A stretch of 64,000 nucleotides of DNA, from assembly GCF_006265175.1 (NCBI RefSeq), contig NZ_VDCQ01000013.1:62001-126000 (forward strand), read 5' to 3'. The DNA is from Paenibacillus hemerocallicola. Its GTDB lineage: Bacteria; Bacillota; Bacilli; Paenibacillales; NBRC-103111. A program made the translations under genes and the position numbers. Numbering within the stretch: the stretch's first letter is position 1; each line of letters starts with the position of its first letter. Shown here piece after piece: positions 8,467 to 18,120 of this stretch. Below the pieces are notes generated by a model. That model was not told the DNA's origin and ran no database searches. It saw only the letters and a program-made list of their open reading frames with translations.

Positions 8467-9594
8467 ATGAATAATTATAAAATCCAACCTGGCTCCAAGC
8501 TAGGAACTTTATTCGATTCCTTCAAGCTTGGTACTTTGCAGCTGAATAACCGGATCGTCATGGCTCCAATGACAAGAGCCTTCTCTCCCGGAGGAGTGCC
8601 GGGTCCTGATGTGGCTGCTTATTACCGTCGCCGTGCCGAGAACGGTGTAGGGCTTATTATTTCGGAGGGCACTCTGATCAACGATCCGGCTGCCACCAAT
8701 AATCCGAATATTCCGAATTTCCATGGGGAGGAAGCACTGAAGGGCTGGGCTAACGTCGTCGCGGAAGTACATGAAGCCGGCGGGCTGATTATGCCGCAGT
8801 TGTGGCATATCGGCACGGACCGTAAGGTAGGAGCCGTTCCGAACCCGGAGGAGTTGCCGATCGGACCATCAGGTTTGGATCTCGCAACCGGGGAAAAAGT
8901 CAATGAGCCGATGAGCCAGGAAAGGATCGATTCCGTTGTTGCCGCTTACGCACAAGCGGCGGCGGATGCCAAACGGATCGGCTTTGACGGGATTGAGCTT
9001 CATGGTGCTCACGGCTATTTGATCGATCAGTTTTTCTGGGAGAAAACGAACCAACGCACCGACAGCTATGGCGGAGACCTTGTGAAAAGAACCCGTTTTG
9101 CGGCTGAAATTATTGCGGCTTGCCGTCACGCCGTAGGACCCGATTTCCCTATCCTATTGCGGATATCGCAATGGAAATCAAGTGATTACGAGGCGAAATT
9201 GGCAGCCAATCCGGATGAACTGGCCAAATTCCTTGCGCCGCTTGTAGAAGCGGGCGTTGATGTATTTCACTGCTCGACCCGCCGCTTCTGGGAACCGGAG
9301 TTCGCCGGTTCCGATCTGAATTTCGCAGGCTGGGTTAAAAAATTAACCGGCAAGCCTACAATCACTGTTGGCTCCGTAGGTCTGGATAATGAGTTTCTAT
9401 CTTCGTTTAGAGGGGAAAATGCAGGTACGGCGAACGTGGATACCTTGACCGACAAGCTTAACAATCGAGAGTTCGATCTGGTTGCAGTCGGCCGTGCGCT
9501 GCTGGTTGATCCGGCATGGGCGGCTAAGGTCCGCGATGGCCGGCTTGACGAACTGAAGCCTTTCACCCCTGAAGCGCTGAGTTCGCTATCTTGA
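8467..9594 (+). CDS. NADH:flavin oxidoreductase, Old Yellow Enzyme family
   Basis: A 375-residue single-domain FMN TIM barrel, the full length of the family. Diagnostic segments are LNNRIVMAPMTRAF near residue 22, PQLWHIGT, the substrate- and flavin-binding HGAHGYLIDQFF, and a C-terminal phosphate-binding region with AVGRALLVDP. Such cytoplasmic enzymes use NAD(P)H to reduce alpha,beta-unsaturated carbonyls, nitro compounds or nitrate esters and usually serve detoxification. The start ATG is preceded by GGAGG. It stands alone between a decayed merR region and a terminator, with no link to the sugar genes. The natural substrate cannot be told. Confidence 0.92.
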   Translation: MNNYKIQPGSKLGTLFDSFKLGTLQLNNRIVMAPMTRAFSPGGVPGPDVAAYYRRRAENGVGLIISEGTLINDPAATNNPNIPNFHGEEALKGWANVVAEVHEAGGLIMPQLWHIGTDRKVGAVPNPEELPIGPSGLDLATGEKVNEPMSQERIDSVVAAYAQAAADAKRIGFDGIELHGAHGYLIDQFFWEKTNQRTDSYGGDLVKRTRFAAEIIAACRHAVGPDFPILLRISQWKSSDYEAKLAANPDELAKFLAPLVEAGVDVFHCSTRRFWEPEFAGSDLNFAGWVKKLTGKPTITVGSVGLDNEFLSSFRGENAGTANVDTLTDKLNNREFDLVAVGRALLVDPAWAAKVRDGRLDELKPFTPEALSSLS

Positions 9595-9628
9595 TTTCTG
9601 CTGTAATTCTAATTTTTGGACTATTGAT

Positions 9629-9665
9629 CGGGCACTCCGAGTTAGTGGGAGAGCCCGTTTTTTTT
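9629..9665 (+). terminator. Rho-independent terminator after the Old Yellow Enzyme gene
   Basis: CGGGC and CTCC pair with GGAG and GCCCG around an A-A mismatch and an eight-base loop. Eight T residues follow. Confidence 0.85.
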
Positions 9666-9829
9666 GTAATATCAGAATTTATAAGGTTTCAGCGGAGCTG
9701 AACAATTCAGATATTGCAATAAAAGCTACCGCTAAAACACGAATGTGTCTACCTAGAAAGGGCTCCGATCAGATTTTTTATACAAGTGACATAGTACAAA
9801 AAGGCATGCTAAAACTGTTAGTGATATAA

Positions 9830-10006
9830 GAAAATATACATCTGTCTTCGATCCATTGGGACATTGTACATATACAAAGACCGGAATATGGCGGATGACA
9901 GTTGTGGTTTGATGATGTTCTTGTTCGACAAGACGGATATTTTGTGATAGATGAACTTAAGGGATTGAATCCAGATATTATGTCGATTTTATTGTATTAT
10001 GGATAA
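9830..10006 (+). pseudogene. C-terminal relic with an in-frame stop, unknown
   Basis: An open stretch reads IHWDIVHIQRPEYGG, meets TGA at 9896, and continues in the same frame with [19 protein letters not shown] up to TAA at 10004. The coherent reading across the stop marks a decayed C-terminus. The family is not recognised and nothing upstream continues it. Confidence 0.45.
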
Positions 10007-10055
10007 TAGAATGACTGCCTTAATAGGTATATAAAATAGAACATAGGGGGATTAC

Positions 10056-10622
10056 ATGTCCTGGAGCAAAATGAAGCAACAGCTGGAGAGCTTTCTCTGT
10101 CCTGCGTTATATGGAAGGGTCGAATACCTTGCAACCAGCTATCGTTATTTACCTGATAAAGCAGGACATTGTTATATTGCGGTAGATAAAAAGAAGGTAC
10201 TCAATATGAGTGATATAACCTTAATCAGATGGTATCAAACGGAATTGGAAATTAAGAATGATTCAGATATCCATATTCCTATCAACAATGAAGAAATTGA
10301 AGCGGTCAGAAAAGATACCAAGGGGACCGTTCCGGAGGATCGTCTAAAAATAATTGCAAGAAATAGAAAAATATCAGAATATGCAAAGGAGCTTTTGTCA
10401 GCACAGCTATCATTAAGTAAATCAAATTTTATCGTTGTAGCTACTAAGTTTTTATCCACTTCTATAGAAGAAAGCTTAGAGAGCAATGATATCTTATTGA
10501 ATATTCTAGCTTTGGTGGATAGGCGAGTTGGAAAAAAGCGAATTTTAAACATGACCGAGAAGATGAAGTTAAAGCATCCAATTGTACAGTATTTTCATGA
10601 ACTGCGGCTTACTACCTTATAG
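10056..10622 (+). CDS. SF0329-like conserved protein of unknown function
   Basis: A 188-residue soluble protein with no signal peptide or membrane segment. The start ATG follows AGGGGG with good spacing. The N-terminus MSWSKMKQQLESFLCPAL, then RVEYLATSYRYLPDKAG and KKVLNMSD, matches what I remember of proteins annotated SF0329 family in Bacillus and Paenibacillus. Function is unknown. Base composition is more AT-rich than the sugar genes, and its neighbours are relics, so it may have arrived separately. Assignment rests on memory of the family, not on a search. Confidence 0.65.
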   Translation: MSWSKMKQQLESFLCPALYGRVEYLATSYRYLPDKAGHCYIAVDKKKVLNMSDITLIRWYQTELEIKNDSDIHIPINNEEIEAVRKDTKGTVPEDRLKIIARNRKISEYAKELLSAQLSLSKSNFIVVATKFLSTSIEESLESNDILLNILALVDRRVGKKRILNMTEKMKLKHPIVQYFHELRLTTL

Positions 10623-10688
10623 TCGAAAGGAAAGATGAGAATAGCGATTGACGGGCAGGTATACTAACAGAGACTTCATATATCATGA

Positions 10689-11370
10689 TTCGGAGGTATA
10701 CATGATGAACGCAATCACAAAGATCCTTATGTCGGCCGCGCAACACCGTGGCACGAAGATTCCTCCTAATGGAATGGGAGATTAACGGGATTCGACAAAA
10801 TCGTTACGATTTGGCTGGCACTGGACAGGAGCAATAAGGAAAATGGCTGTATGCGTGTTATCCCGGGCACACACCGCAACGGTTTTTCCGAGTATGAGGA
10901 TGTGGATCTGAAGAAAAACCTGTTTCGTTCGCAAATCAAAAACGTAGATCAGTCCAGAGCGGTTTACTTCGAGCTGGAAGCGGGGGAATGTTCCATCCAT
11001 GATTCACGAATTATTCATGGAGCGACTGTAAATACGAGTCCGTTTCGCCGCTGCGGCTATACGATGCGATATTTCTCCACGGAGTATCGCGTAATTCCAG
11101 AAAAAAATCCCAATTTCAAGATTTGGCTTGCCCGCGGCAAGGACATTGCCGGCAATACGTTCGTCAACATATATAAGAAGGTGGCTAGTAAAATGCAATT
11201 GCTCAGCTTTAAATCTTTATGGGACATGATTGTTTCGCACAGCGCAAAGGATAGCATGTCCTTCGAGGATCAACTGCGTTTTTTTGCGAAAGCGCTTGCC
11301 GTTGAGGAGGCCATTTCGATTCCAATTGCTCATGAAACACACAAATTAGACTTAAACTCACATATAGCAT
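10689..11370 (+). pseudogene. Phytanoyl-CoA dioxygenase (PhyH) family gene, broken
   Basis: The frame open from 10689 reads RATPWHEDSS, then TAA (10770s), then WNGRLTGFDKIVTIWLALD and ENGCMRVIPGTH. These are the metal-binding H-x-D region and following strand of Fe(II)/2-oxoglutarate PhyH dioxygenases. The stop stands where the family usually has Tyr (WHQDGAYW pattern). A late His-containing strand (SRIIHGATVNTSPFRR) supplies the distal ligand. The N-terminal half is missing because TGA at 10686 precedes the frame and nothing recognisable lies upstream. The remaining sequence reads on towards a terminator at 11371, past which the frame has no family character. Confidence 0.8.
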
Positions 11371-11412
11371 CGTCCTCTGTATGGATATTCGCATACGGAG
11401 GACGATTTTTTT
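11371..11412 (+). terminator. Rho-independent terminator after the PhyH relic
   Basis: CGTCCTCTGTATG pairs with CATACGGAGGACG (one wobble pair), followed by ATTTTTTT. It marks the ancestral 3' end of the dioxygenase gene. Confidence 0.85.
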
Positions 11413-11563
11413 GTGCACTAGAGTATATAGAGGAAGAGCTTGGAGCTCGATACCATAGGTACAGATTGTTCTTTGCTTTGGCAGGCGAGTTTCTCTTTGA
11501 ATGTATTTAACTCGCTGGTACGCCCAATCAATTGCCGATTTGCCGGCAGGTCCCAATTGGGTT

Positions 11564-12442
11564 TCACGGGTGCGATGTGTGCCATTTTTTCCGAAAGGCT
11601 AGCGGCGTCATCTCGACCCGGGATTTAAACAAATTAATGAAATGGCTGACGTTGTCGATGCCGACGTTACCTGCAATTTCCTCCACCGAAGCGCTTGTGT
11701 GCCTCAGCCATTCTTTCGCTTTATTTATTCTCAGGTTAATGACGTATTCTTTCGGAGTAAATCCGATATACTTCTTGAACTCTTTGGCCAGATGGTGCTT
11801 GTTGATCGCAAACATGTCCGCAAGGCGGTCAAGACGAATATCCTCATTGTAATGTTTGTCCATATAGCTTACCACTGGCGGCAAAAAAACGGGCAAAGAA
11901 TCGAAATCCGGTTGGGGGCGATAGGCGATCAACAATATTTCCGTCAAAAGATTGACCAATACGTTGGAGCTAAGCGCTTCTGTGCGAAAATCTTTCTGGT
12001 TATGAAGCTGGATCAATTGCATCAGCATGTCGGGAACCGGCGATTGTATACCCAACGAATGAACGGGTTCCGAGTCTTTGGCGAATTGTTCATAATACCC
12101 GCGGCTCGTTCCTCCATTAAAATGCACCCAATATATTTCCCACAAGTTTTGTTGATCCGTCGCATAATAATGGCGCTCCATGCAATCGATGAAAAACAAT
12201 TGGCCGGGTACTAACGTATGCGAACGATTCCGGTAATTCAAATAACCTTTTCCCGCAATCGTGTAGACGATTAAGTATGAATTCAAATGTTCCCGCTCCG
12301 TAAAATATCCTGGCAACGTTTGAAAGTGGCCGACCTCTTGTACATAAAAAAATGCGGACCTTGCAGCTTTGCTTGGCGTCGAGACGAGACGTACGGATTG
12401 ATCCGTCCAATGGCTGGCGAAGTTTTCTTTAAATGTCCCCAT
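11564..12442 (-). CDS. AraC-family transcriptional regulator 1
   Basis: A 292-residue regulator divergent from the isomerase-rhamnosidase operon. The start is the ATG for MGTFKENF at 12442, as in its paralogue at 23220-24098 and behind GAGGTG; a longer upstream reading is not needed. The N-terminal half is a cupin-like sensor (YLIVYTIAGKGYLNYRNRSH, GQLFFIDC). The C-terminus carries two helix-turn-helix units, LDRLADMFAINKHHLAKEFKK and VEEIAGNVGIDNVSHFINLFK. Such proteins usually activate nearby catabolic genes on binding a sugar. The two AraC paralogues are about 80% identical by eye. A 58-base block repeated elsewhere (12465-12522) lies between it and the isomerase gene and is the best candidate operator. 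Confidence 0.9.
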   Translation of the reverse strand: MGTFKENFASHWTDQSVRLVSTPSKAARSAFFYVQEVGHFQTLPGYFTEREHLNSYLIVYTIAGKGYLNYRNRSHTLVPGQLFFIDCMERHYYATDQQNLWEIYWVHFNGGTSRGYYEQFAKDSEPVHSLGIQSPVPDMLMQLIQLHNQKDFRTEALSSNVLVNLLTEILLIAYRPQPDFDSLPVFLPPVVSYMDKHYNEDIRLDRLADMFAINKHHLAKEFKKYIGFTPKEYVINLRINKAKEWLRHTSASVEEIAGNVGIDNVSHFINLFKSRVEMTPLAFRKKWHTSHP

Positions 12443-12464
12443 CCTTCGAATCACCTCACTAAAA

Positions 12465-12522
12465 CTATTATTTTTAGCCAATATACTTTGATGTATTTGG
12501 TATATAAAGCGATTACAATCAA
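12465..12522. promoter_or_regulatory. Shared promoter/operator-like block, copy A
   Basis: 58 bases align without gaps to 22834-22891. The first 31 bases differ at one position; the common core contains TTTTTAGCCAATATACTTTG and, later, CGATTACAAT. It lies in the divergent region between AraC 1 and the isomerase gene, where an AraC target is expected. Confidence 0.7.
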
Positions 12523-12563
12523 TTTGTAAAACTATTATTCCATACTTGAGGGAGTGCGTAAAG

Positions 12564-14066
12564 ATGTCTTTCTCAACCCCGATCAAACCGGCGAAAAAAG
12601 CGAGAATTGGTCTTTATTCCATCGGTTTAAGAGCATATTGGGACCAATTCCCCGGACTTCGGGAGCGATTGATCGAATACAGCGTTTTTTTAGAAAAGAA
12701 AATGTCCTTGAGCGGCGAAATGTTCAATTTCGGATTGGTCGATGACGAAGCGGAAGCGCGGAGAGCGGGCGAATGGTTTAACGAAAAAAACGTCGATCTT
12801 ATTTTTTGCCATTCTGCAACGTATTCGACCAGCTCCACCGTTCTTCCGATTCATCAAATTTGCAAAGCGCCGGTGGTCGTCCTAAGCCTTCAGCCGACCG
12901 AACGGATCAATTATGGAAAAACGACGACCGGCGAATGGCTGGCCCATTGCGGAGCATGCCCCGTACCGGAAATATCCAATGCGTTTAATCGCGCCCGCAT
13001 TCCGTTTAGAGTCGTGAGCGGACTGCTCGGTCTCGATTATACGCCCGCAATATCGCTCGCCAATGAAGTGACGAAAGACCGGAAAGAAGCGGTACGCGCA
13101 TGGCGGCAAATCGATCAATGGATCCGCGCCGCATCCGTGCCTCGTAATTTGTGTCACAGCCGATTCGGATTTTTAGGAAATACGTACAACGGCATGCTCG
13201 ATATGTATAGCGACTTCACAATGCTGCAAGCGCAAACCGGACTTCATATCGAAGTGTTGGAAATGTGCGATTTGGACCGCTTCTTGAAAGATGTTACGCC
13301 TGGCGACGTGAAACGGAAGTTGGAAGAAGTATATGAAATGTTCGAAATAAGCGGAGATTCGCCTTCCGACCCGATTGCCAAAAAACCTTCGGAACAACAG
13401 TTGGATTGGTCCTGCCGAGTGGCTGCTGCACAAGAAAAGCTCGTCCGCGAATATGATTTGGACGCATTGACGTACTATTACCACGGCGCGCCCGGCAGCG
13501 AGTACGAAAAGCTGCAAAGCGGATTCATCGTCGGCCATTCGCTTTTGACAGCGCGAGGAATTCCGTGCTCGGGGGAGGGCGATATGAAGACGGCGGTAGC
13601 GATGAAGATTTGCGATCTTCTCGGCACAGGCGGAAGCTTTTCTGAAATTGTCGTGGCGGATTACGAAGAGGAGACGATTATTCTCGGCCATGACGGCCCT
13701 TTCCATATCGCCATTTCCAACGGAAAGCCGATTCTTCGCGGGATGGGGCTGTTTCATGGCAAACAAGGTGCGGGAGTTTCGGTAGAAGCGAAAGTTAAAA
13801 CCGGACCCGTTACGACGCTTAATGTAACCCAGACGGGAGACGGCAACCTCAAAATGATCGTCAGTGAGGGCGAATCCACGAACGGGGCTGTCATGACGAT
13901 CGGCAATACGAATACGCCTGTGAAATTCCGCGGGCATCCGGACGAGTACATGGAAAGATGGTTTTCCGAGGCGCCTACCCATCATTGCGCGGTATCGGTT
14001 GGGCATAATGCCGAATTGCTGAAAAAGGTAGGGCAGTTAATGAATATACCGTATGTCATTTTGTGA
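12564..14066 (+). CDS. L-arabinose/L-fucose isomerase family protein
   Basis: A 500-residue cytoplasmic protein. ATG 12564 (MSFSTP) is chosen because GAGGGAG precedes it; the sulfatase at 24197 has a near-identical leader. The N-terminal motif YWDQFPGLRERLIEY is typical of AraA-like enzymes. Candidate metal ligands match the family: Glu in GEGDMKTA, Glu in DYEEETIILGHDGPF together with its His, and a late His in HHCAVSVGH. These enzymes interconvert aldose and ketose with Mn2+. The next gene is an alpha-L-rhamnosidase, so a deoxy-L-sugar or L-arabinose is a likely substrate, but this is not the RhaA family. It is the first gene of module 1. Confidence 0.82.
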   Translation: MSFSTPIKPAKKARIGLYSIGLRAYWDQFPGLRERLIEYSVFLEKKMSLSGEMFNFGLVDDEAEARRAGEWFNEKNVDLIFCHSATYSTSSTVLPIHQICKAPVVVLSLQPTERINYGKTTTGEWLAHCGACPVPEISNAFNRARIPFRVVSGLLGLDYTPAISLANEVTKDRKEAVRAWRQIDQWIRAASVPRNLCHSRFGFLGNTYNGMLDMYSDFTMLQAQTGLHIEVLEMCDLDRFLKDVTPGDVKRKLEEVYEMFEISGDSPSDPIAKKPSEQQLDWSCRVAAAQEKLVREYDLDALTYYYHGAPGSEYEKLQSGFIVGHSLLTARGIPCSGEGDMKTAVAMKICDLLGTGGSFSEIVVADYEEETIILGHDGPFHIAISNGKPILRGMGLFHGKQGAGVSVEAKVKTGPVTTLNVTQTGDGNLKMIVSEGESTNGAVMTIGNTNTPVKFRGHPDEYMERWFSEAPTHHCAVSVGHNAELLKKVGQLMNIPYVIL

Positions 14067-14099
14067 TGAAAGACACGGTGAAAGGAAGGGGAGAACACA

Positions 14100-16763
14100 A
14101 TGGAACAACTAGCGGTCCGATTCGCCGATCTCGTTGCAATGGACCTAAAATGCGATTACGCTGTCAATCCGATCGGGATCGATACGATTCGGCCTCGGCT
14201 CAGTTGGGCGCTTGAATCGGGCGGAAGGGGGCGAAAGCAAACCGCATATCGTATTTTGGTTTCCGAAAGGTTGGAGCTTTTAAATCGGGATCAAGGGGAA
14301 GTATGGGACAGCGGCAAAGTGATCTCGGGCCGACAAAATCAGATTGAATACGCCGGTACGATGCTCCAATCGCGATTATGCTATTACTGGAAAGTTTGCG
14401 TATGGGATCAAGATGGCAACCTTTCGGAATGGAGTAAAGCGGTTTATTGGGAGATGGGGCTGCTGAAAGCGGAAGATTGGCAATCATCGTGGGTCGGTTG
14501 CCCCGAGTCGGAACAAGAGAAAACCGGCCCCCTGTTTCGCAGAGATTGGACGATCGAAGGGGAAGTCTTGAAAGCTAGAGCGTACATTTGCGGACTCGGT
14601 TATTATGAGCTTTACCTAAACGGGGTTAAGGTCGGCGATCACGTCCTTGATCCGGCGCAAACGGATTACGATCAGCGCTGTTTCTATGTGGTCTACAATA
14701 TCGCCGAACATATGAACAAAGGACAAAATACGGTTGGCGTCATGCTCGGCAACGGCTGGTATCATCAGAACAAAGTTTGGAATACGTCGGTGATGGATTA
14801 CGGCAAGCCCAAATTCGTTGCGCAGCTTGTCGTGACATTATCGGATGGCACGGAACAAATATTAACTAGCGATGAGCAATGGAAAACAGCGCCGGGGCCA
14901 ATTGTTGCCGACAATATATACGCAGGAGAAACGTACGATGCCCGCTTGGAACTGGACGGATGGGCGAATCCCGGCTTTGACGACAACAACTGGGGGCAGG
15001 CGCGGCGAGTGAGTCCACCTGGAGGGAAGCTTGTTATTCAGATGATGCCGCCTATCCGCAAGGTGAAAACGATACGGCCTGTCCGCATGACGAATCCGCA
15101 GCCGGGTGTATACGTGTACGATATGGGTCAAAATTTCGCCGGTTGGGCGAGGCTTAAAGCTTCGGAAACAGAGGGAACTGCGATCCGGCTGCGCTTCGCC
15201 GAGACGGTAGATGCGGACGGGATGGTCGATACGGCAAGCACCGGGGTTTTTGCGACCGGTGTAGAGCAGATTGACACGTACATATGCAAAGGCGGCGGGC
15301 TTGAGATTTGGCAGCCCCGATTTACCTATCACGGTTATCGCTATGTGGAAATGACGGGCGTTGCGGGAAATCCGGAGCTTGATGATTTGACCGGCGTCGT
15401 CGTGCATACCGATGTAGAACCAGCAGGGTCGTTCGAATGCTCCGACGCGATGATCAACAAGATTCAACATGCCGTGCTATGGACGCAGCTCAGCAATTTG
15501 CACGGTGTGCCTACGGATTGCCCGGCGCGGGAAAGATGCGGTTGGCTGGGCGATACGCATGTCATTGCGGAAATGTCCATTTACAACTTCGATATGGCGC
15601 AATTTTGGAGCAAGTATATTCACGATATAGAGACATCCCGCCGCGGCTCGATGCCGTTCGACATTGCCCCCGGAAAGCGGCTCTGTTTGCGCGGCGTGCC
15701 GGACTGGTCGACGGCTTTTATCCAATTGCCCTGGTACTTGTATTTGTATTACGGCGACGAACAAATCGTGCGTGAACATTATTCGGGCATGAAGCTCGTA
15801 TTGGAGCAATTCCATTCCCAGGCCAAGCAGTGGATTTTATATGAAGGGAGAGGCGATTGGTGTCCTCCCGGAAGTATCGTGCCGATTGAAACGCCGGTGG
15901 AGATTACATCGACCGCATTGTTTTACTTGGATTGCACGATCATGAGCCAGATGGCAAAGATGATTGGACATGCTGAAGATTCGGAAAAATACGGCAAGTG
16001 GGCGAATCGAATTAAAGAAGCGTTTATCGCGGCGTTTTATGTCAGAGAAAACTATACCTTCGGCAGTCAGACGGCTGACAGTATCGCTCTTTATCTTGGA
16101 CTTTTGCCTGAAAGCGACGCGAAAGAAGTGGCGGCAAGTTTGGCGGACGACGTGCGGGTGAAACATAAAAGCCATCTTTCGACAGGGATTATCGGCAGCC
16201 GGCATTTATACGGGTCTCTAAGCCAATACGGCTATGGCGATGTGGCGTATGCATTGCTCAATCAGACGACTTATCCGAGCATCGGCCACTTGTTTTCCAA
16301 AGGTGCGACGACGATCTGGGAAAATTGGGAAGAAACAAAGTTCAATGCGAAACTAAACAGGGTGGAACACAGGTCGATGAGCCATCCGATGCAGGCAGGC
16401 TTCGGCGCCTGGTTTTATCAAGGTTTGGCGGGCATCTCCCCCGACCCGGAGCAGCCGGGCTTTAAACGTATCGTATTGCGTCCGCAAATCATCGAAAGCC
16501 TTCATTATTCCAAGGCGGAATACCGTTCCATACACGGTCGGATTGCGAGCCATTGGAAGCGGCATGAGGGCACGTTATGTTGGGATATAACAATTCCGCC
16601 GAACACGACAGCGATCGCTTATTTTCCTGCACAATCCGCGGATTGCATTTCCGAAAGCGCAACGCCAATTGGCGATATCGAACATGTTCGTCTGCTGGGG
16701 GTTGAAAATGGCAATGTCGTCTGTGAAATTTCGTCAGGTGCTTATCATTTCGAGATCGGATGA
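14100..16763 (+). CDS. Alpha-L-rhamnosidase, GH78
   Basis: An 887-residue protein without signal peptide, so probably cytoplasmic. Order: N-terminal beta domain (DLKCDYAVNPIGIDTIRPRL), a lectin-like domain with GLGYYELYLNG and LGNGWYH, an (alpha/alpha)6 barrel and a C-terminal beta domain. The catalytic motif TDCPARERCGWLGD is present, with Asp near residue 473 and Glu near 478, and the later ATTIWENWE supplies the probable general base. It would release terminal L-rhamnose from oligosaccharides. It lies 33 bases after the isomerase gene behind GGAAGGGGAG, and 38 bases before the SBP gene, so all are likely co-transcribed. Confidence 0.95.
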   Translation: MEQLAVRFADLVAMDLKCDYAVNPIGIDTIRPRLSWALESGGRGRKQTAYRILVSERLELLNRDQGEVWDSGKVISGRQNQIEYAGTMLQSRLCYYWKVCVWDQDGNLSEWSKAVYWEMGLLKAEDWQSSWVGCPESEQEKTGPLFRRDWTIEGEVLKARAYICGLGYYELYLNGVKVGDHVLDPAQTDYDQRCFYVVYNIAEHMNKGQNTVGVMLGNGWYHQNKVWNTSVMDYGKPKFVAQLVVTLSDGTEQILTSDEQWKTAPGPIVADNIYAGETYDARLELDGWANPGFDDNNWGQARRVSPPGGKLVIQMMPPIRKVKTIRPVRMTNPQPGVYVYDMGQNFAGWARLKASETEGTAIRLRFAETVDADGMVDTASTGVFATGVEQIDTYICKGGGLEIWQPRFTYHGYRYVEMTGVAGNPELDDLTGVVVHTDVEPAGSFECSDAMINKIQHAVLWTQLSNLHGVPTDCPARERCGWLGDTHVIAEMSIYNFDMAQFWSKYIHDIETSRRGSMPFDIAPGKRLCLRGVPDWSTAFIQLPWYLYLYYGDEQIVREHYSGMKLVLEQFHSQAKQWILYEGRGDWCPPGSIVPIETPVEITSTALFYLDCTIMSQMAKMIGHAEDSEKYGKWANRIKEAFIAAFYVRENYTFGSQTADSIALYLGLLPESDAKEVAASLADDVRVKHKSHLSTGIIGSRHLYGSLSQYGYGDVAYALLNQTTYPSIGHLFSKGATTIWENWEETKFNAKLNRVEHRSMSHPMQAGFGAWFYQGLAGISPDPEQPGFKRIVLRPQIIESLHYSKAEYRSIHGRIASHWKRHEGTLCWDITIPPNTTAIAYFPAQSADCISESATPIGDIEHVRLLGVENGNVVCEISSGAYHFEIG

Positions 16764-16801
16764 GGTGTAACGGCAAGACATTATTATGGAGGTTGATAGA
16801 C

Positions 16802-18088
16802 ATGAGAATGACAACCAACTACGTGGTTCCACTTTCGAAAATTGCAATTATTTTAAGTATGGTCTTCCTCTTCGGTTGCAGCAACGATGCAAGCAACAAG
16901 CCGGAAAGCACGAAGTCAAACGATGCGCCGAAAGAAGAAAAGAAAGAGCCGGTAACGTTGCGTATGGTTTGGACCGGTGCGCAGCAAGTTGTCGACGAAA
17001 CGATTCTCAGCAATCCGATCATAAAGGAAAAGTTTGCTCATGTAACATTTGAATATCACCAGACCGGGGCTCTCGACCAAATGGTGGCGACGGGCGTGAC
17101 CCCTGATTTCATTAACGTGAACGACGCATTTTTGCCTAAGGTAGAAGAAATGGGATTAGTCGGCGATCTCAGCGATTTGCTGAAAGCATCAAAATACGAT
17201 TTGGGAAAGTTCCCGTCTTACTGGATTGATAAACTGAAATCTTTTAGTAAAAAGGGAGAGATTTGGGCAATTCCGCAAATTATACCGGATAATGCGAATT
17301 CAGCGGTGAACCCTTATATGCTCGTTTACAACAAAGACATTTTCGATAAATTTGCGCTGCCTTACCCAAAAGATAAGATGACTTGGGATGAAGTGATTGA
17401 ACTGGCAAAACGGTTTGACCGAAACGATGGCGGCGTACAGTATAGAGGGCTGCAAATTATGAACTATGCCGATGTTATGTTGGCGGCCAATAACCCGACC
17501 TATATTACAAAAGATGATCGTGTTGATTTATCCGACCCTAAGTGGCAGGATCATCTGCGCATACTTCGGGCGGCCTATGAAGCAAATGGCAACTGGATGC
17601 CGTTTCCAGGTGTTGTTGAAGATTGGGCCAAAGAAGCGAATGTCGCCATGTTTGCCGGTCATGCGGGAGCATTGATTTTTAAACCCGAGAATTATCCGAG
17701 TTTGAATTGGGATCTGGCCACTTATCCCATTTTTCGAGATGGAAAACTGTCGGTCCCCGGAGCTTTAGGTATATATATCATCCCATCGACTAGCAAACAT
17801 AAAGAATTGGTGTTGGATTTTATTAAGACGCTGCAATCCCCGGAATTTAACGCCGGGAAACCGGATCAATGGAAAAACAGCATCCTATTAACCAAAAACT
17901 CGAAAGCCTATACAGGAATTCCGGAATCGTTGTATATCGCCAGTAAATGGGATGTGTCGGTAACGCCGATTTTGCGGAAAAAACTTGCAGAATATTTAAC
18001 AATGGGCAAAGATATTAACTCTACATTGAGCGAGACGCAGGAAGAAATTAAGAAATTTATTGATTCGAAAAAAATTGAACAAAAGTAA
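16802..18088 (+). CDS. Lipoprotein solute-binding protein, ABC sugar type (module 1)
   Basis: A 428-residue SBP. ATG 16802 follows GGAGGT; an upstream ATG inside the rhamnosidase end lacks a site. The signal ends in the lipobox LFGC, then SNDASNKPES and a charged linker. The mature domain has the family-1 motifs VYNKDIFDKFALPYP, MTWDEVIELAKRF, GHAGALI and a C-terminal DFIKTLQSPEF. It is about 80% identical by eye to the SBP at 25665-26957, including RAAYEANGNWMPFPG, so both probably bind related ligands, plausibly rhamnose-containing oligosaccharides. No permease gene follows; a sulfatase does. Confidence 0.9.
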   Translation: MRMTTNYVVPLSKIAIILSMVFLFGCSNDASNKPESTKSNDAPKEEKKEPVTLRMVWTGAQQVVDETILSNPIIKEKFAHVTFEYHQTGALDQMVATGVTPDFINVNDAFLPKVEEMGLVGDLSDLLKASKYDLGKFPSYWIDKLKSFSKKGEIWAIPQIIPDNANSAVNPYMLVYNKDIFDKFALPYPKDKMTWDEVIELAKRFDRNDGGVQYRGLQIMNYADVMLAANNPTYITKDDRVDLSDPKWQDHLRILRAAYEANGNWMPFPGVVEDWAKEANVAMFAGHAGALIFKPENYPSLNWDLATYPIFRDGKLSVPGALGIYIIPSTSKHKELVLDFIKTLQSPEFNAGKPDQWKNSILLTKNSKAYTGIPESLYIASKWDVSVTPILRKKLAEYLTMGKDINSTLSETQEEIKKFIDSKKIEQK

Positions 18089-18120
18089 AATGAAGGCAAC
18101 TAATCGAGGAGTAGATTTAT

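Noticed and set aside
13173-14006. 277-codon minus-strand frame opposite the isomerase gene
   Set aside because: Antisense to a well-conserved isomerase-family gene; no motifs of its own.
12564-14066. Naming the isomerase rhaA because of the rhamnosidase neighbour
   Set aside because: The N-terminal and metal-site motifs are those of the arabinose/fucose isomerase superfamily, not of RhaA.
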